A stretch of 24,923 nucleotides of DNA from an uncultured Saprospiraceae bacterium. GTDB taxonomy: Bacteria > Bacteroidota > Bacteroidia > Chitinophagales > Saprospiraceae. Below the pieces are notes generated by a model, which ran no database searches, was not told where the DNA came from, and was given only the letters and a program-made list of their open reading frames with translations. The first letter of the stretch is position 1. Each line of letters starts with the position of its first letter. Below, piece after piece: positions 1 through 7,557 of this stretch. Both the position numbers and the translations under genes were made by a program. Location of the stretch: positions 1 to 24,923 of the forward strand of contig CALMIT010000547.1 of the NCBI GenBank assembly GCA_937864255.1, in the 5' to 3' direction.

Positions 1-1046
1 TAAGAATCTTCGTCGGGCTGAGAAAAAAGATCTTCCTCGTCCACCTCATCGTGTAAAAAATCAATGTCGCTCATGCCGCCGATGCCGAAGAGCGTAAATT
101 TGCCCGCTTTGCCGTTGGCAAAATCCAGTTTGAAAGCCAAATCCGAATAATTGGGCGTGGCATTAGTGCCGATGGGCAAACCCAAGTCTTTGGCAAAACC
201 GACGAAAGAATAACGCCCCGCCACGATGTAAGAACCGCCCGCCACCGGGCCTTCCGCCATCAGTTCGAGTCCGCTCACGGCGGCCAACTGCACAGTGTAT
301 TCGTGTTTATCGCGGTTGCCGTTGCGGAAGCCGAGGTCAAAAACGCCCGCCAGCGCATTGCCGTATTCGGCTGGAAAAGCGGAGGTAAGAAAATCCGAAT
401 TGCGCATCAGGTTTGGATTGAGTGCGCTCACCGGTCCGCCCGTGGTACCGAAAGTAGAAAAGTGGTTGGGATTCGGGATGGGCGTGCCTTCCAGTCGCCA
501 GAGTACGCCGGTGGGCGAATTGCCGCGTATCACGATGTCGTTGCGGCTGTCGTTGGGCGTACTCACGCCGGCAAAATTGCCGACCAGACGCGCCACGTCG
601 CTCCGCCCGCCTGAGTAGCGATTCACTTCTTCGAGGCTGAATTGGCGGGCGCTCACCGTTGCCAGTTCGTTTTGCGCTTTGTCTTTTTCCGCGGCAGCGG
701 TCACCACCACTTCATCCAGTTGTTCGATAGATTCTTCGAGGGCGAGGTTGAGTACTACTTCTTTGCCGGCGGTCACTACCACGTTGGGCACGGTCAGGTT
801 GTTGTAGCCGATGTAGCTGATTTGAAAAGCCTGCCTGCCGACGGGAATATTTTCGAGTTTGAAAAAACCGTCGCCATCGGTCACTGCGCCGTTTTGTCCG
901 TCGCCGCCCAGCCACACCACAGTTGCGCCGATGAGCGGCATCTCGGATTGCTTGTCAAGAATTTGACCTTTGATGGTCTGGTTTTGCGCAAAAGCGCCTG
1001 CCAGCGCCAGCAAAAAGAAAATAGGTAAAAGGAAAAGCTGTTTCAT
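1..1046 (-). CDS. TonB-dependent receptor, N-terminal part (cut by window edge)
   Basis: This is an outer-membrane receptor that would import a substrate using TonB/ExbBD energy. Translating the minus strand from the ATG at 1046-1044 gives an open frame of about 348 codons to the left edge. It begins with a signal peptide (MKQLFLLPIFFLLALAGAFA, then QNQ). Next comes a carboxypeptidase-regulatory-like domain at about residues 24-108 (motifs IKGQILD, PLIGATVVW, GYNNLTV). The plug domain follows (EQLDEVVVTA, then DIVIRGNSPTGVLWRLEG, with GNALAGVFDL later). This order is typical of Bacteroidota receptors. The beta-barrel lies outside the window. No SusD-like partner is visible, so the substrate is unknown. 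A promoter-like TACTTTTG lies about 45 nt upstream of the start. Confidence 0.9.
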   Translation of the reverse strand, partial: MKQLFLLPIFFLLALAGAFAQNQTIKGQILDKQSEMPLIGATVVWLGGDGQNGAVTDGDGFFKLENIPVGRQAFQISYIGYNNLTVPNVVVTAGKEVVLNLALEESIEQLDEVVVTAAAEKDKAQNELATVSARQFSLEEVNRYSGGRSDVARLVGNFAGVSTPNDSRNDIVIRGNSPTGVLWRLEGTPIPNPNHFSTFGTTGGPVSALNPNLMRNSDFLTSAFPAEYGNALAGVFDLGFRNGNRDKHEYTVQLAAVSGLELMAEGPVAGGSYIVAGRYSFVGFAKDLGLPIGTNATPNYSDLAFKLDFANGKAGKFTLFGIGGMSDIDFLHDEVDEEDLFSQPDEDS

Positions 1047-1358
1047 TTTTTTGGAAAGTTGATTAAAATTTTGGATTTGGTCGAATGATGCGCCAAAAGT
1101 AGAAGCAGCTTTTCTAACCCGCCGAACCAGTTTGGATGAACTGTCGAAATGGGTGGATGAATTGTGGGTTTCAAATCAGGAGAGATATATAGTTTGCCAG
1201 TATCTTTAGAAAATTGCCGGCTATATTATCAAAAATCCGACATAATCGAAGTGTGAGAATTGCTTATCAAATTATACCGTTATTTTTAGACGCGATTGAC
1301 AAATTCTACTGTCATTCATTGAAAACGATACACTAAGTGCTTTGAAAAATTAAAAAAG
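1047..1358. other. Intergenic region between divergent genes
   Basis: This AT-rich stretch of 312 bases separates the minus-strand TonB receptor from the plus-strand lipoprotein gene. It holds the receptor's candidate -7 element at 1094-1101. On the plus strand TATCTTTA at 1201-1208 is a seven-of-eight match to TAnnTTTG, but it lacks a TTG at the right distance and sits about 150 bases before the lipoprotein gene. I see no RNA gene, repeat or credible small ORF here. Confidence 0.4.
1094..1101 (-). promoter_or_regulatory. Candidate -7 promoter element for the TonB-dependent receptor
   Basis: The minus strand reads TACTTTTG, an exact match to the Bacteroidota -7 consensus TAnnTTTG. It would leave a leader of roughly 40 nt before the receptor ATG at 1046. 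There is no clear TTG at the -33 distance, so this is a moderate call. Confidence 0.45.
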
Positions 1359-1919
1359 ATGCAAAATACCTTTCTGCTTTTATTGTGTGCCTTGCTTTGT
1401 CTTATCGGCTGTAAAAAAGACGAGGATATAGATATGGGCTTTCCCGGCATTGGTTCGGCGCTAATTAATGGGACTGAATGGAACGGCCGGGCAGGTGTTT
1501 TTAGACAAAACAGCTCTCCTTGTGATCTGGATACTTGTATATCAATTATTATCGGACACATAGTTGATTCTACCCAATTTACTACAAAGATGTCTTTCAA
1601 TTACGTCTCTTTGAAAAAGCAAAAGGTCTTGTTAAACCGTTTACCGTCTGATCCATTTATTTACGTACCTAATTATTTTCTATACAACGAATCAATAATT
1701 GATGGAGATATTATATTGCTGATTGCAACTTATCAGGTGGCGGAGGGAGATACCAACAGTTATCTTGAAATCACAGATTTCGACGTAAAAACGGGAGCAA
1801 TAGAAGGCAGATTCGAAGTGACAGCCATCGAAAGCTTGTCTCCTTCCCAACAAGGAGAAATACCGGACACTATCCGTATTACAGATGGATGGTTTAGCAG
1901 TACAATTGAGTGGAACTAA
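1359..1919 (+). CDS. Hypothetical lipoprotein
   Basis: This encodes 186 residues with a lipoprotein signal: a hydrophobic stretch followed by the lipobox LIGC, with Cys18 as the predicted lipidated residue, then a charged KKDEDID linker. The mature part contains GSALINGTEWNG near its start, a pattern common in small Bacteroidota lipoproteins in which a beta-rich domain follows the lipid anchor. Two further cysteines (in SPCDLDTC) could form a disulfide. The protein is probably anchored in an envelope membrane; its function is not recognisable. The next gene starts 13 bases downstream on the same strand, so the two are probably co-transcribed. A run of A and G precedes the ATG (AAAAAAG). Confidence 0.75.
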   Translation: MQNTFLLLLCALLCLIGCKKDEDIDMGFPGIGSALINGTEWNGRAGVFRQNSSPCDLDTCISIIIGHIVDSTQFTTKMSFNYVSLKKQKVLLNRLPSDPFIYVPNYFLYNESIIDGDIILLIATYQVAEGDTNSYLEITDFDVKTGAIEGRFEVTAIESLSPSQQGEIPDTIRITDGWFSSTIEWN

Positions 1920-1932
1920 AATTGACTTTCAT

Positions 1933-2544
1933 ATGAAATCACTTTATTACGCCTCGATTTTCTTATTTTTTTCTTCCGGTTTAGCTGCTCAAATAAAATG
2001 TGCCGTATCCGCAGGGGCTAATTATTCCGAGGTTTTTATTCCCGAACACAATAGAAAAGATAGGATAGAAAATCTGGAAATGTTCCCGATTTTAAATTTT
2101 AACGGAGGCATTTATGCAGAGTACGACTTCGGGCGGTTTGTTTTTTCTTCCGGGTTTTTTGTTTCGAGGCGAGGATCCAAAATCGGGAAGGAAAGCATAT
2201 TAGCCAGCCCATACATTCAATTAAACGAGCTACAATTTTATTTTTGGGAGATTCCCTGTCTTGTCAGGTTTCCTTTACTAAATAGGAGCCTTGAAGTGGG
2301 CGGCGGATTTGTTAATTCCATCTTGTCTGATGCGGATGTTTATTTAGCTACTAATATTGATAAACCCTACCAGATTGATATAAAAGCGCTATTCCGCTGG
2401 AACATGACACCGCGTCTGAATATGGAAGCGGGATATACTCTCGGCGGCTTAAACCATTTTGACGATTATAATTATTTCGGACACTCTGTGTTTAACCTGA
2501 ATGTAGGCTACCGCCTCTTTTCGGTGAATTTTAAACACCCGTGA
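1933..2544 (+). CDS. Outer-membrane beta-barrel protein (PorT/OMP_b-brl-like)
   Basis: This encodes about 203 residues. I chose the ATG at 1933 rather than an upstream in-frame start at 1885, because MKSLYYASIFLFFSSGLAAQ is a clean signal peptide and 1885 would lie inside the preceding gene. The mature sequence opens with AVSAGANYSEVF and shows alternating hydrophobic strands rich in Tyr, Phe and Gly (GGIYAEYDFGRFVFSSGFFV, GYTLGGLNHFDDYNYFG), ending in FNLNVGYRLFSVNF. This is the pattern of the small PorT-like outer-membrane barrels abundant in Bacteroidota. It lies 13 bases after the lipoprotein gene, so the two may work as a lipoprotein-barrel pair. No enzymatic motif is visible and the specific role is unknown. 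Confidence 0.7.
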   Translation: MKSLYYASIFLFFSSGLAAQIKCAVSAGANYSEVFIPEHNRKDRIENLEMFPILNFNGGIYAEYDFGRFVFSSGFFVSRRGSKIGKESILASPYIQLNELQFYFWEIPCLVRFPLLNRSLEVGGGFVNSILSDADVYLATNIDKPYQIDIKALFRWNMTPRLNMEAGYTLGGLNHFDDYNYFGHSVFNLNVGYRLFSVNFKHP

Positions 2545-2602
2545 GATTTACGATAATGTAATGAGTAAAAAAGGTTTGCTCTTAAAAACGCAACTTCTGC
2601 GC

Positions 2603-2633
2603 CTCTGCGAGCCATTTTATTGCAGAGATTTTT
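2603..2633. terminator. Weak hairpin between convergent genes
   Basis: CTCTGC at 2603-2608 can pair with GCAGAG at 2622-2627, and ATTTTTATA follows on the plus strand. It lies between the beta-barrel gene and the convergent antiporter gene. The stem is only six pairs with a 13-nt loop, so the call is tentative. Confidence 0.35.
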
Positions 2634-2639
2634 ATACTT

Positions 2640-3710
2640 TCACCTTTTCCGTCGTACCTCTCTCACCACCAAAATGGTCAAAGTCAGCACTGTAAGCGGC
2701 ACGGCAAACCAGTTGAGCGCAGTAGAAAAAACGTCCAGCGAAGCGTGGCGCATATTGGCGAGAACGAGATAAATGGTGTAAGCAGCGTAGTAGCCGAGAA
2801 ATACAAAACCCTCCCAGCGCACAATTTTATAACCCGTGAAAAAAATCGGCAAACAGGCAGCCGCGACCGCCACCATAAAGGGCAGGTCAAACTCAATAGC
2901 CGATTCGGCTACTTTGATGCCGCCCGGAGCGAATATCGCCGCCACGCCAAGTATCAGCAGGATGTTGTAAATATTGCTGCCCACGACGTTGCCCACGGCG
3001 ATGTCGCGCTCGCCTTTGACGGTGGCGATGACCGAGGTAGCCACTTCCGGCAGCGAGGTACCCATCGCGATGATGGTCAGCCCGATGATCAGTTCGCTCA
3101 CGCCCAGCGCGGTGGCGATGCTGACGGCAGCTTCCACCAGCCAGCGCGCCCCAAAAATCAGCAGCCCCAGCCCGACGAACACCATGATAGCTTGCAACCA
3201 CAGCTTCCCTTTTTCGGGTTTTTCGGCATATTCTTCGTCGTATTCTTCTAGTACTTTTTTGCTTTTTTCTTTCCTGCTCTGGCGTATCAAAAATACTGTG
3301 TAACCAATGCAAACAGCCAGCAAAATCAGACCTTCCCAAAATTCAATCATTCCGTTTTGTGCGAATAAAAGCAGTAGTAGTGAAATGCCGATCATGATCG
3401 GCCCATCCAGGCGGACCAGTTGTTGATTGACCAGCAGCGGCTGAATGGCGGCACACAAACCGAGGATAAAAAGTATGTTGAAAATATTGCTGCCGATGAC
3501 ATTACCCAAAGCGATGTCTGCGGAACCGTTCAGGCTGGCTGACACGCTCACCGCCAATTCCGGCGAACTTGTACCGAAGGAAACGACAGTCAATCCGATG
3601 ATAAGCGGCGCGATGCCGAGGGCGGCGGCAATTTTTGAAGCGCCCCGCACCAGCGCTTCTGCGCCTGCTACCAGCAAAATCAGTCCCACAATGAGTTTTA
3701 ATGTAATCAT
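2640..3710 (-). CDS. Calcium/sodium antiporter, CaCA family (YrbG-like)
   Basis: This inner-membrane cation exchanger of 356 residues belongs to the CaCA superfamily and is expected to exchange Ca2+ for Na+ or H+. The two signature alpha-repeats are clear: GTSSPE (Glu51) followed by GNVIGSN (69-75), and GTSLPE (Glu222) followed by GNVVGSN (240-246). The repeated Glu and Asn residues form the ion site in the family. A charged cytoplasmic loop (about 144-170, many Lys and Glu) separates two sets of about five membrane segments. I chose the ATG at 3710 because it is preceded by AGGGAAAAAC, a plausible ribosome-binding site, and because the 26 extra residues of the longer frame do not look like part of the family. 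The length is normal and the gene appears monocistronic. Confidence 0.92.
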   Translation of the reverse strand: MITLKLIVGLILLVAGAEALVRGASKIAAALGIAPLIIGLTVVSFGTSSPELAVSVSASLNGSADIALGNVIGSNIFNILFILGLCAAIQPLLVNQQLVRLDGPIMIGISLLLLLFAQNGMIEFWEGLILLAVCIGYTVFLIRQSRKEKSKKVLEEYDEEYAEKPEKGKLWLQAIMVFVGLGLLIFGARWLVEAAVSIATALGVSELIIGLTIIAMGTSLPEVATSVIATVKGERDIAVGNVVGSNIYNILLILGVAAIFAPGGIKVAESAIEFDLPFMVAVAAACLPIFFTGYKIVRWEGFVFLGYYAAYTIYLVLANMRHASLDVFSTALNWFAVPLTVLTLTILVVREVRRKR

Positions 3711-3796
3711 GTTTTTCCCTGAATTGGTTCGGAAAGCAAAGGAATTGAAATTTTTGAAAACGAGGAAAATATTTGCACTGACTGCCAAAAGGAGCT

Positions 3797-4168
3797 TTAC
3801 AACTCGTCTCCCGGTTTTCTGATTCTCAATTTTTCTCCGTCAAGAATCCAAAGACAACCGGCAGGGTTTTCTGATTTTAGAAACTGGATAAGTTGATGGC
3901 AAAGGTTTTCAATTTCTGCAAAAGACACGGGGCGACGCGGTCGAATGACTATAATACCAAACGTTTTGCCAGTCGGATACCTGATGATATTTGCGAAGTC
4001 AAGGTCGAAAGTAATCAGGCAGCGCGTTTCGGTTTTTATAATTTCAAATAGTTTGTCGTCTTTTATACCCGACAGTCCTTCATCTATGACTGAATGCGTA
4101 TCAAACCCGGCGTTATTGAAAATGTAAGTAAAGGAGTGTCCAAAGTTTTCATCGAGTTTTATTTTCAT
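3797..4168 (-). CDS. DUF5615-type PIN-like toxin
   Basis: This encodes 123 residues of the PIN-like DUF5615 (Mut7-C-related) family, usually the toxin half of toxin-antitoxin pairs and presumed to be an RNase. The family pattern is visible: KLDENF at the N-terminus supplies the first acidic residues (Asp6, Glu7), DEGLSGIKDDKLFE matches the usual mid-region, and CLITFDLDFANI carries the second acidic cluster that would coordinate the metal. Its ATG directly abuts the stop codon of the DUF433 gene (TAGATG, no spacer), so translation is probably coupled. Nuclease activity is inferred from the family. Confidence 0.85.
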   Translation of the reverse strand: MKIKLDENFGHSFTYIFNNAGFDTHSVIDEGLSGIKDDKLFEIIKTETRCLITFDLDFANIIRYPTGKTFGIIVIRPRRPVSFAEIENLCHQLIQFLKSENPAGCLWILDGEKLRIRKPGDEL

Positions 4169-4405
4169 CTAACCAGCTTTTTTAAGTTCCACATAATTTT
4201 CCCTGCTCATCTCCGCGCCGTAGGCGATACAAGCCAGAATATCGTCTTTTTCTATTTGAGGATAATCGGCAAGAATGGCTTCTGCCGAACTCCCGCTTGC
4301 GAGTAAATCAAGAATAAGCGACACCCAGATACGGGTGCCTTTTATGCAAGGTTTGCCAAAACAGATTTCCGGTTCTACGCTGATGCGCGCTAATAAAGGA
4401 TTCAT
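4169..4405 (-). CDS. DUF433 antitoxin
   Basis: This encodes 78 residues of the DUF433 family, small winged-helix-like proteins that act as antitoxins of DUF5615 PIN-like toxins. Visible family motifs are ISVEPEICFGKPCIKGTRIW near the start (RI..dP.i..GkP.I.GTRi) and DYPQIEKDDILACIAYG near the end (yP.l...di.a.l.ya). The protein likely binds its toxin and represses the operon promoter. It is the first gene of the pair and has an exact TATTTTTG promoter element just upstream. Confidence 0.87.
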   Translation of the reverse strand: MNPLLARISVEPEICFGKPCIKGTRIWVSLILDLLASGSSAEAILADYPQIEKDDILACIAYGAEMSRENYVELKKAG

Positions 4406-4422
4406 TTTAAAAGTAATTTTTT

Positions 4423-4430
4423 CAAAAATA
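4423..4430 (-). promoter_or_regulatory. Candidate -7 element of the DUF433/DUF5615 pair
   Basis: The minus strand reads TATTTTTG, an exact TAnnTTTG match ending 17 bases before the DUF433 ATG at 4405. It would give a very short leader. No TTG is visible at the -33 spacing. Confidence 0.45.
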
Positions 4431-4467
4431 CAAAAAACGATATTCTTTTAACGCAGCAGCGGACAAG

Positions 4468-5121
4468 TTAGGTCAGGTAAAGCGCCTCAAAAAACATTTC
4501 CAGCTTCCTCGCATCAAGCCTGCCTTCGGTGCGCAGGCCGCTGCACAAATCCACGCCAAAAGGTTGTACGGTTTCTACTGCTTGGCGTACGTTGCCGGCG
4601 TGTAGTCCGCCCGCCAGGAAAACCGGCACGGGCGCCTGATCCACTATTTGCCGGCTGAGTTGCCAGTTGTGTGTGCGGCCGGTGCCGCCGAGTACTTTTA
4701 CTTGCAGGTTTGGATTGCCGCTGTCCAGCAGCAGCGCGTCGGCTGATTCGGCAGCTTCGAGCGCTTCTTCCACAGATTTTTCGTCGAGTACGTGTATCAC
4801 TTGTACCAGTTTTACGCCGGGCAGGGCTTTTCGGATTTCGGTGTAAGCGCCGCTTTGCAGCGTGTCCACGATTTGAATGGTTGAAGTATGCACGCGGCGG
4901 TGATGGGCGATGACGTCCGGGGCGGCAGTTTCACTGGTCAACAAAAAAGTACTGACAGGCGGCGGCGTTTGTCGCGCGATTTCAAAAATCAAATCATCTG
5001 CAATCACGCCCGGGCCGCTCGGCATGTGTCCGACGAGTCCGAGCGCCGAAGCGCCCGCTTTGATTGCCGAAGCTGCCTCTTCTAGCGAACTGATGCAGCA
5101 TATTTTTACCCTGATTGCCAT
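4468..5121 (-). CDS. Phosphoribosylanthranilate isomerase-like protein (TrpF family, divergent)
   Basis: This encodes 217 residues with the fold and several signatures of TrpF, the (beta/alpha)8 enzyme of tryptophan synthesis that isomerises phosphoribosylanthranilate to CdRP. KICCISS carries the catalytic Cys8 position of the canonical KICG. LLLDSG supplies the catalytic Asp. GGTGRTHNW matches the GGTG..fdW phosphate loop, LAGGLHAGNV matches LAGGLnp.NV, and GVDLCSGLRTEGRLD matches GVDvsSGvE...G.KD. The canonical VQLHG strand is replaced by IQIVDT, and the usual Gly after KIC is Cys. No other trp genes are nearby. It could be a solitary working TrpF or a paralogue acting on a related substrate. 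Confidence 0.75.
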   Translation of the reverse strand: MAIRVKICCISSLEEAASAIKAGASALGLVGHMPSGPGVIADDLIFEIARQTPPPVSTFLLTSETAAPDVIAHHRRVHTSTIQIVDTLQSGAYTEIRKALPGVKLVQVIHVLDEKSVEEALEAAESADALLLDSGNPNLQVKVLGGTGRTHNWQLSRQIVDQAPVPVFLAGGLHAGNVRQAVETVQPFGVDLCSGLRTEGRLDARKLEMFFEALYLT

Positions 5122-5174
5122 TTTGTTTTTTCATCAAAGGAATTTTTTTTTTTTGAAAAAATAATTTCAAAAAC

Positions 5175-5204
5175 TTGCTTGAAAAATATTCAATCGTATT
5201 TTTG
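5175..5204 (+). promoter_or_regulatory. arsR promoter with overlapping inverted repeat (candidate ArsR operator)
   Basis: TTG at 5175-5177, a 19-nt spacer and TATTTTTG at 5197-5204 form a complete Bacteroidota promoter. A perfect 7-bp inverted repeat, AAAAATA at 5182-5188 and TATTTTT at 5197-5203 with an 8-nt spacer, overlaps the -7 element. That is where an autorepressing ArsR would bind. Transcription would start near 5209-5211, which argues against the ATG at 5207 as the arsR start. Confidence 0.6.
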
Positions 5205-5221
5205 CGATGAAATTAAAAAAT

Positions 5222-5554
5222 ATGGGAGCCAACAAATCAGAAGAATTTTCCGTCAAGGACAACCGCGTGGCCAAGTATGCCAAAGCGCTCGCCCACCCCG
5301 CCCGCGTAGCCATTTTGCGTTTGCTTTTAAAAAAGCAGGTTTGTATTTGCGGCGATATCGTGGATGAACTGCCGCTTTCACAAAGTACAGTTTCACAGCA
5401 TTTAAAGGAATTGAAAAATGCCGGTTTGATCAAAGGCGACATAGAAGGCGTGAAAGTTTGCTATTGCATTGACGAAAAAGAATGGGCGCAGGCGGAAGCA
5501 GTTTTTGGAGAATTAATGAAAACTATTTACGACCGGAAGGACAAGTGCTGCTAA
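5222..5554 (+). CDS. arsR: ArsR/SmtB-family arsenic-responsive repressor
   Basis: This is a winged-helix metalloregulator that should repress the downstream arsenic genes until As(III) binds. From the ATG at 5222 it has 110 residues. KALAHPARVAILRLL starts the helix-turn-helix domain, VCICGDIV (Cys41, Cys43) corresponds to the ELCVCDL metal box of classical ArsR, and LSQSTVSQHLKELKNAGLI is the recognition helix region. Additional cysteines (Cys80, Cys82 in VCYC, and a C-terminal CC) may add thiolate ligands. I prefer 5222 over the in-frame ATG at 5207 because the promoter TATTTTTG ends at 5204, so 5207 would lie at or before the transcription start. It heads arsR-arsM-acr3-arsC. Confidence 0.9.
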   Translation: MGANKSEEFSVKDNRVAKYAKALAHPARVAILRLLLKKQVCICGDIVDELPLSQSTVSQHLKELKNAGLIKGDIEGVKVCYCIDEKEWAQAEAVFGELMKTIYDRKDKCC

Positions 5555-5607
5555 AAAATTTTTTAACCTTTTTTATCGAAATATTACGATTATAAAATTT
5601 TTGAAAC

Positions 5608-6435
5608 ATGGAAAATACCGATCAAATCAAAGAAATGGTGCGTCAGAAATACAGCGAGATCGCACTGCAAAGCACTGCTGAAAATGCAGCATCCTGCTGC
5701 GGTTCCGGCGGCTGCTCCACCGAAGTATACAACATCATGACCGACAGCTACGAAGGGCTGGAAGGTTACAATCCAGAGGCTGATTTATCGCTCGGCTGCG
5801 GACTGCCTACCCAATTTGCCAAAATCAAAAAGGGCGACACCGTGATAGACCTCGGCTCCGGCGCGGGCAACGACTGCTTCATCGCACGCGCCGAAACGGG
5901 CGAAACCGGCAAAGTCGTCGGTATAGATTTTACGCCGGCCATGATCGAAAAAGCCCGCGAAAACGCAGAAAAACTTGGCTTCAACAACGTAGAATTCAGA
6001 CAAGGCGACATTGAAAAAATGCCGGTGGGCGGCGGCGTGGCGGATGTCGTGGTGAGCAATTGCGTGCTCAATCTCGTGCCCGACAAAAAATCGGCTTTTG
6101 CCGAAATGTACCGCGTACTCAAATCGGACGGGCATTTCAGCATTTCTGACATTGTGCTGGTCGGCGAATTGCCGGAGCGCATCCGCAACGCCGCTGAGAT
6201 GTACGCGGGCTGCGTGTCGGGCGCTATTCAAAAGGACGAATACCTCGATTTGCTCCGCCAGGCAGGATTTAAAAACATCGCCATTCAAAAGGAAAAACCC
6301 ATCATCGTGCCCGACGATATTTTGAAAAATTACCTCAGCGACGAAGAAATCACCCGATTCAAATCAGGCAGCGCCAGCATTTCAAGCATCACGGTGTACG
6401 GTGAAAAAGGCTGCTGCGGCACAGGCTGTTGCTAA
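5608..6435 (+). CDS. arsM: Arsenite S-adenosylmethionine methyltransferase
   Basis: This cytosolic enzyme of 275 residues transfers methyl groups from SAM to As(III), giving methylated arsenicals. The Rossmann SAM site is VIDLGSGAGNDCFIA (79-93), followed by VVGIDFTPAMIEKA and the acidic QGDIEKMP. Cys64 (in SLGCGLP), Cys152 (in SNCVLNLVP) and Cys202 (in AGCVSGA) match by context the three As(III)-binding cysteines of characterised ArsM proteins. Extra cysteines lie in CCGSGGC (30-36), and the protein ends in CCGTGCC, a thiol-rich tail seen in many bacterial ArsM. It sits 53 bases after arsR and 49 bases before acr3. Confidence 0.95.
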   Translation: MENTDQIKEMVRQKYSEIALQSTAENAASCCGSGGCSTEVYNIMTDSYEGLEGYNPEADLSLGCGLPTQFAKIKKGDTVIDLGSGAGNDCFIARAETGETGKVVGIDFTPAMIEKARENAEKLGFNNVEFRQGDIEKMPVGGGVADVVVSNCVLNLVPDKKSAFAEMYRVLKSDGHFSISDIVLVGELPERIRNAAEMYAGCVSGAIQKDEYLDLLRQAGFKNIAIQKEKPIIVPDDILKNYLSDEEITRFKSGSASISSITVYGEKGCCGTGCC

Positions 6436-6484
6436 TTTTTTGACCGGATAATTTTGCGTCAGTCATCTTTCTAAAAATTTCAAA

Positions 6485-7501
6485 ATGGGCTTTTTTGAAA
6501 AATATCTTAGCCTTTGGGTAGCCTTGTGTATCGCAGCCGGGATTGTTATCGGCAAGATGGCGGGCGCGGAAATAGAAATCATCAGCCGGCTGAATTTGCA
6601 TTCCATCAATATTCCGGTTGCCATTCTGGTCTGGTTGATGATTTTTCCGATGATGGTACAAATTGATTTCCGATCCTTGAAAAATGTGCGCAATAATAGC
6701 CGGGGTTTAATGCTGACCGTTTTTGTGAACTGGCTGATAAAACCATTTTCTATGGCTTTTTTCGGCTGGTTGTTTTTTCATTATTTGTTTGAAGCCTGGT
6801 TGACGCCGGAGCAAGCCGGCGAATACCTGGCAGGCGCTATTTTACTGGGCGCAGCGCCTTGTACGGCCATGGTTTTTGTGTGGTCTTATCTTTCGGGCGG
6901 CGACGCCAATTACACCCTGGTACAGGTATCCGTCAACGATTTGATACTGCTGGTGGCTTTTATTCCCATTGTGCAGTTTTTGCTGGGTGTGACGGACATA
7001 CAAATTCCGATGAATGTTTTGGTGACTTCGGTGGTTGTATTTGTCGTCGTGCCTTTATTTTTAGGCTTTTTAGTCAATCAATGGATTTTAAAAATTCGAG
7101 GAGAGGACTGGCTGAAAAAAGTATTTATGCCAAAATTGAAACCCCTGTCCGTTTTTGCGCTGCTGACTACTTTGATCCTGTTATTTGCATTTCAGGGAGA
7201 ACAAATACTCGCGCAGCCGCTCAATATTGCATTGATAGCCGCGCCTTTGATTGTTCAGACTTATTTCATTTTCTTTTTTTCCTGGTACGTCGGAAGAAAG
7301 TTTTTAAAACTGCCTTATTGTATCAATGCACCGGCCGGAATGATTGGCGCCAGCAATTTTTTTGAACTGGCGGTTGCCGTCGCTATCGCCCTTTTTGGAC
7401 TGGATTCGGGCGCTTCGTTGGCTACTGTGGTGGGCGTTTTGATAGAAGTGCCTGTGATGCTTTCGCTGGTCGGTTTTGCCAACAGGCATAATTATGAGTG
7501 A
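6485..7501 (+). CDS. acr3: Arsenite efflux transporter, ACR3 family
   Basis: This is an integral inner-membrane As(III) exporter of 338 residues, the usual ACR3 length, with about ten hydrophobic segments. The conserved cysteine of the family is Cys126 in GAAPCTAMVFVWSYLSGGD, and the conserved Glu is Glu294 in GASNFFELAVAVA; both are essential in studied ACR3 proteins. MIFPMMVQIDF near residues 52-62 is also characteristic. The ATG at 6485 gives the usual N-terminus with a short cytoplasmic head. It is the third gene of the ars operon. It is sometimes called arsB, but it is not related to the ArsB antiporter family. Confidence 0.95.
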   Translation: MGFFEKYLSLWVALCIAAGIVIGKMAGAEIEIISRLNLHSINIPVAILVWLMIFPMMVQIDFRSLKNVRNNSRGLMLTVFVNWLIKPFSMAFFGWLFFHYLFEAWLTPEQAGEYLAGAILLGAAPCTAMVFVWSYLSGGDANYTLVQVSVNDLILLVAFIPIVQFLLGVTDIQIPMNVLVTSVVVFVVVPLFLGFLVNQWILKIRGEDWLKKVFMPKLKPLSVFALLTTLILLFAFQGEQILAQPLNIALIAAPLIVQTYFIFFFSWYVGRKFLKLPYCINAPAGMIGASNFFELAVAVAIALFGLDSGASLATVVGVLIEVPVMLSLVGFANRHNYE

Positions 7502-7557
7502 CGGCTCAGTAGTACCACAAAACGAGATGGATTTCTACCATTTTAAAAATTTTCAAT

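Noticed and set aside
642..1028. Plus-strand ORF of 128 codons at the left end
   Set aside because: The minus strand here encodes the signal peptide, carboxypeptidase-like domain and plug of a TonB receptor, so the plus frame is a shadow.
5207..5209. ATG at 5207 as the arsR start
   Set aside because: It lies three bases after the end of the -7 promoter box, at or before the likely transcription start. The ATG at 5222 is in the same frame and fits better.
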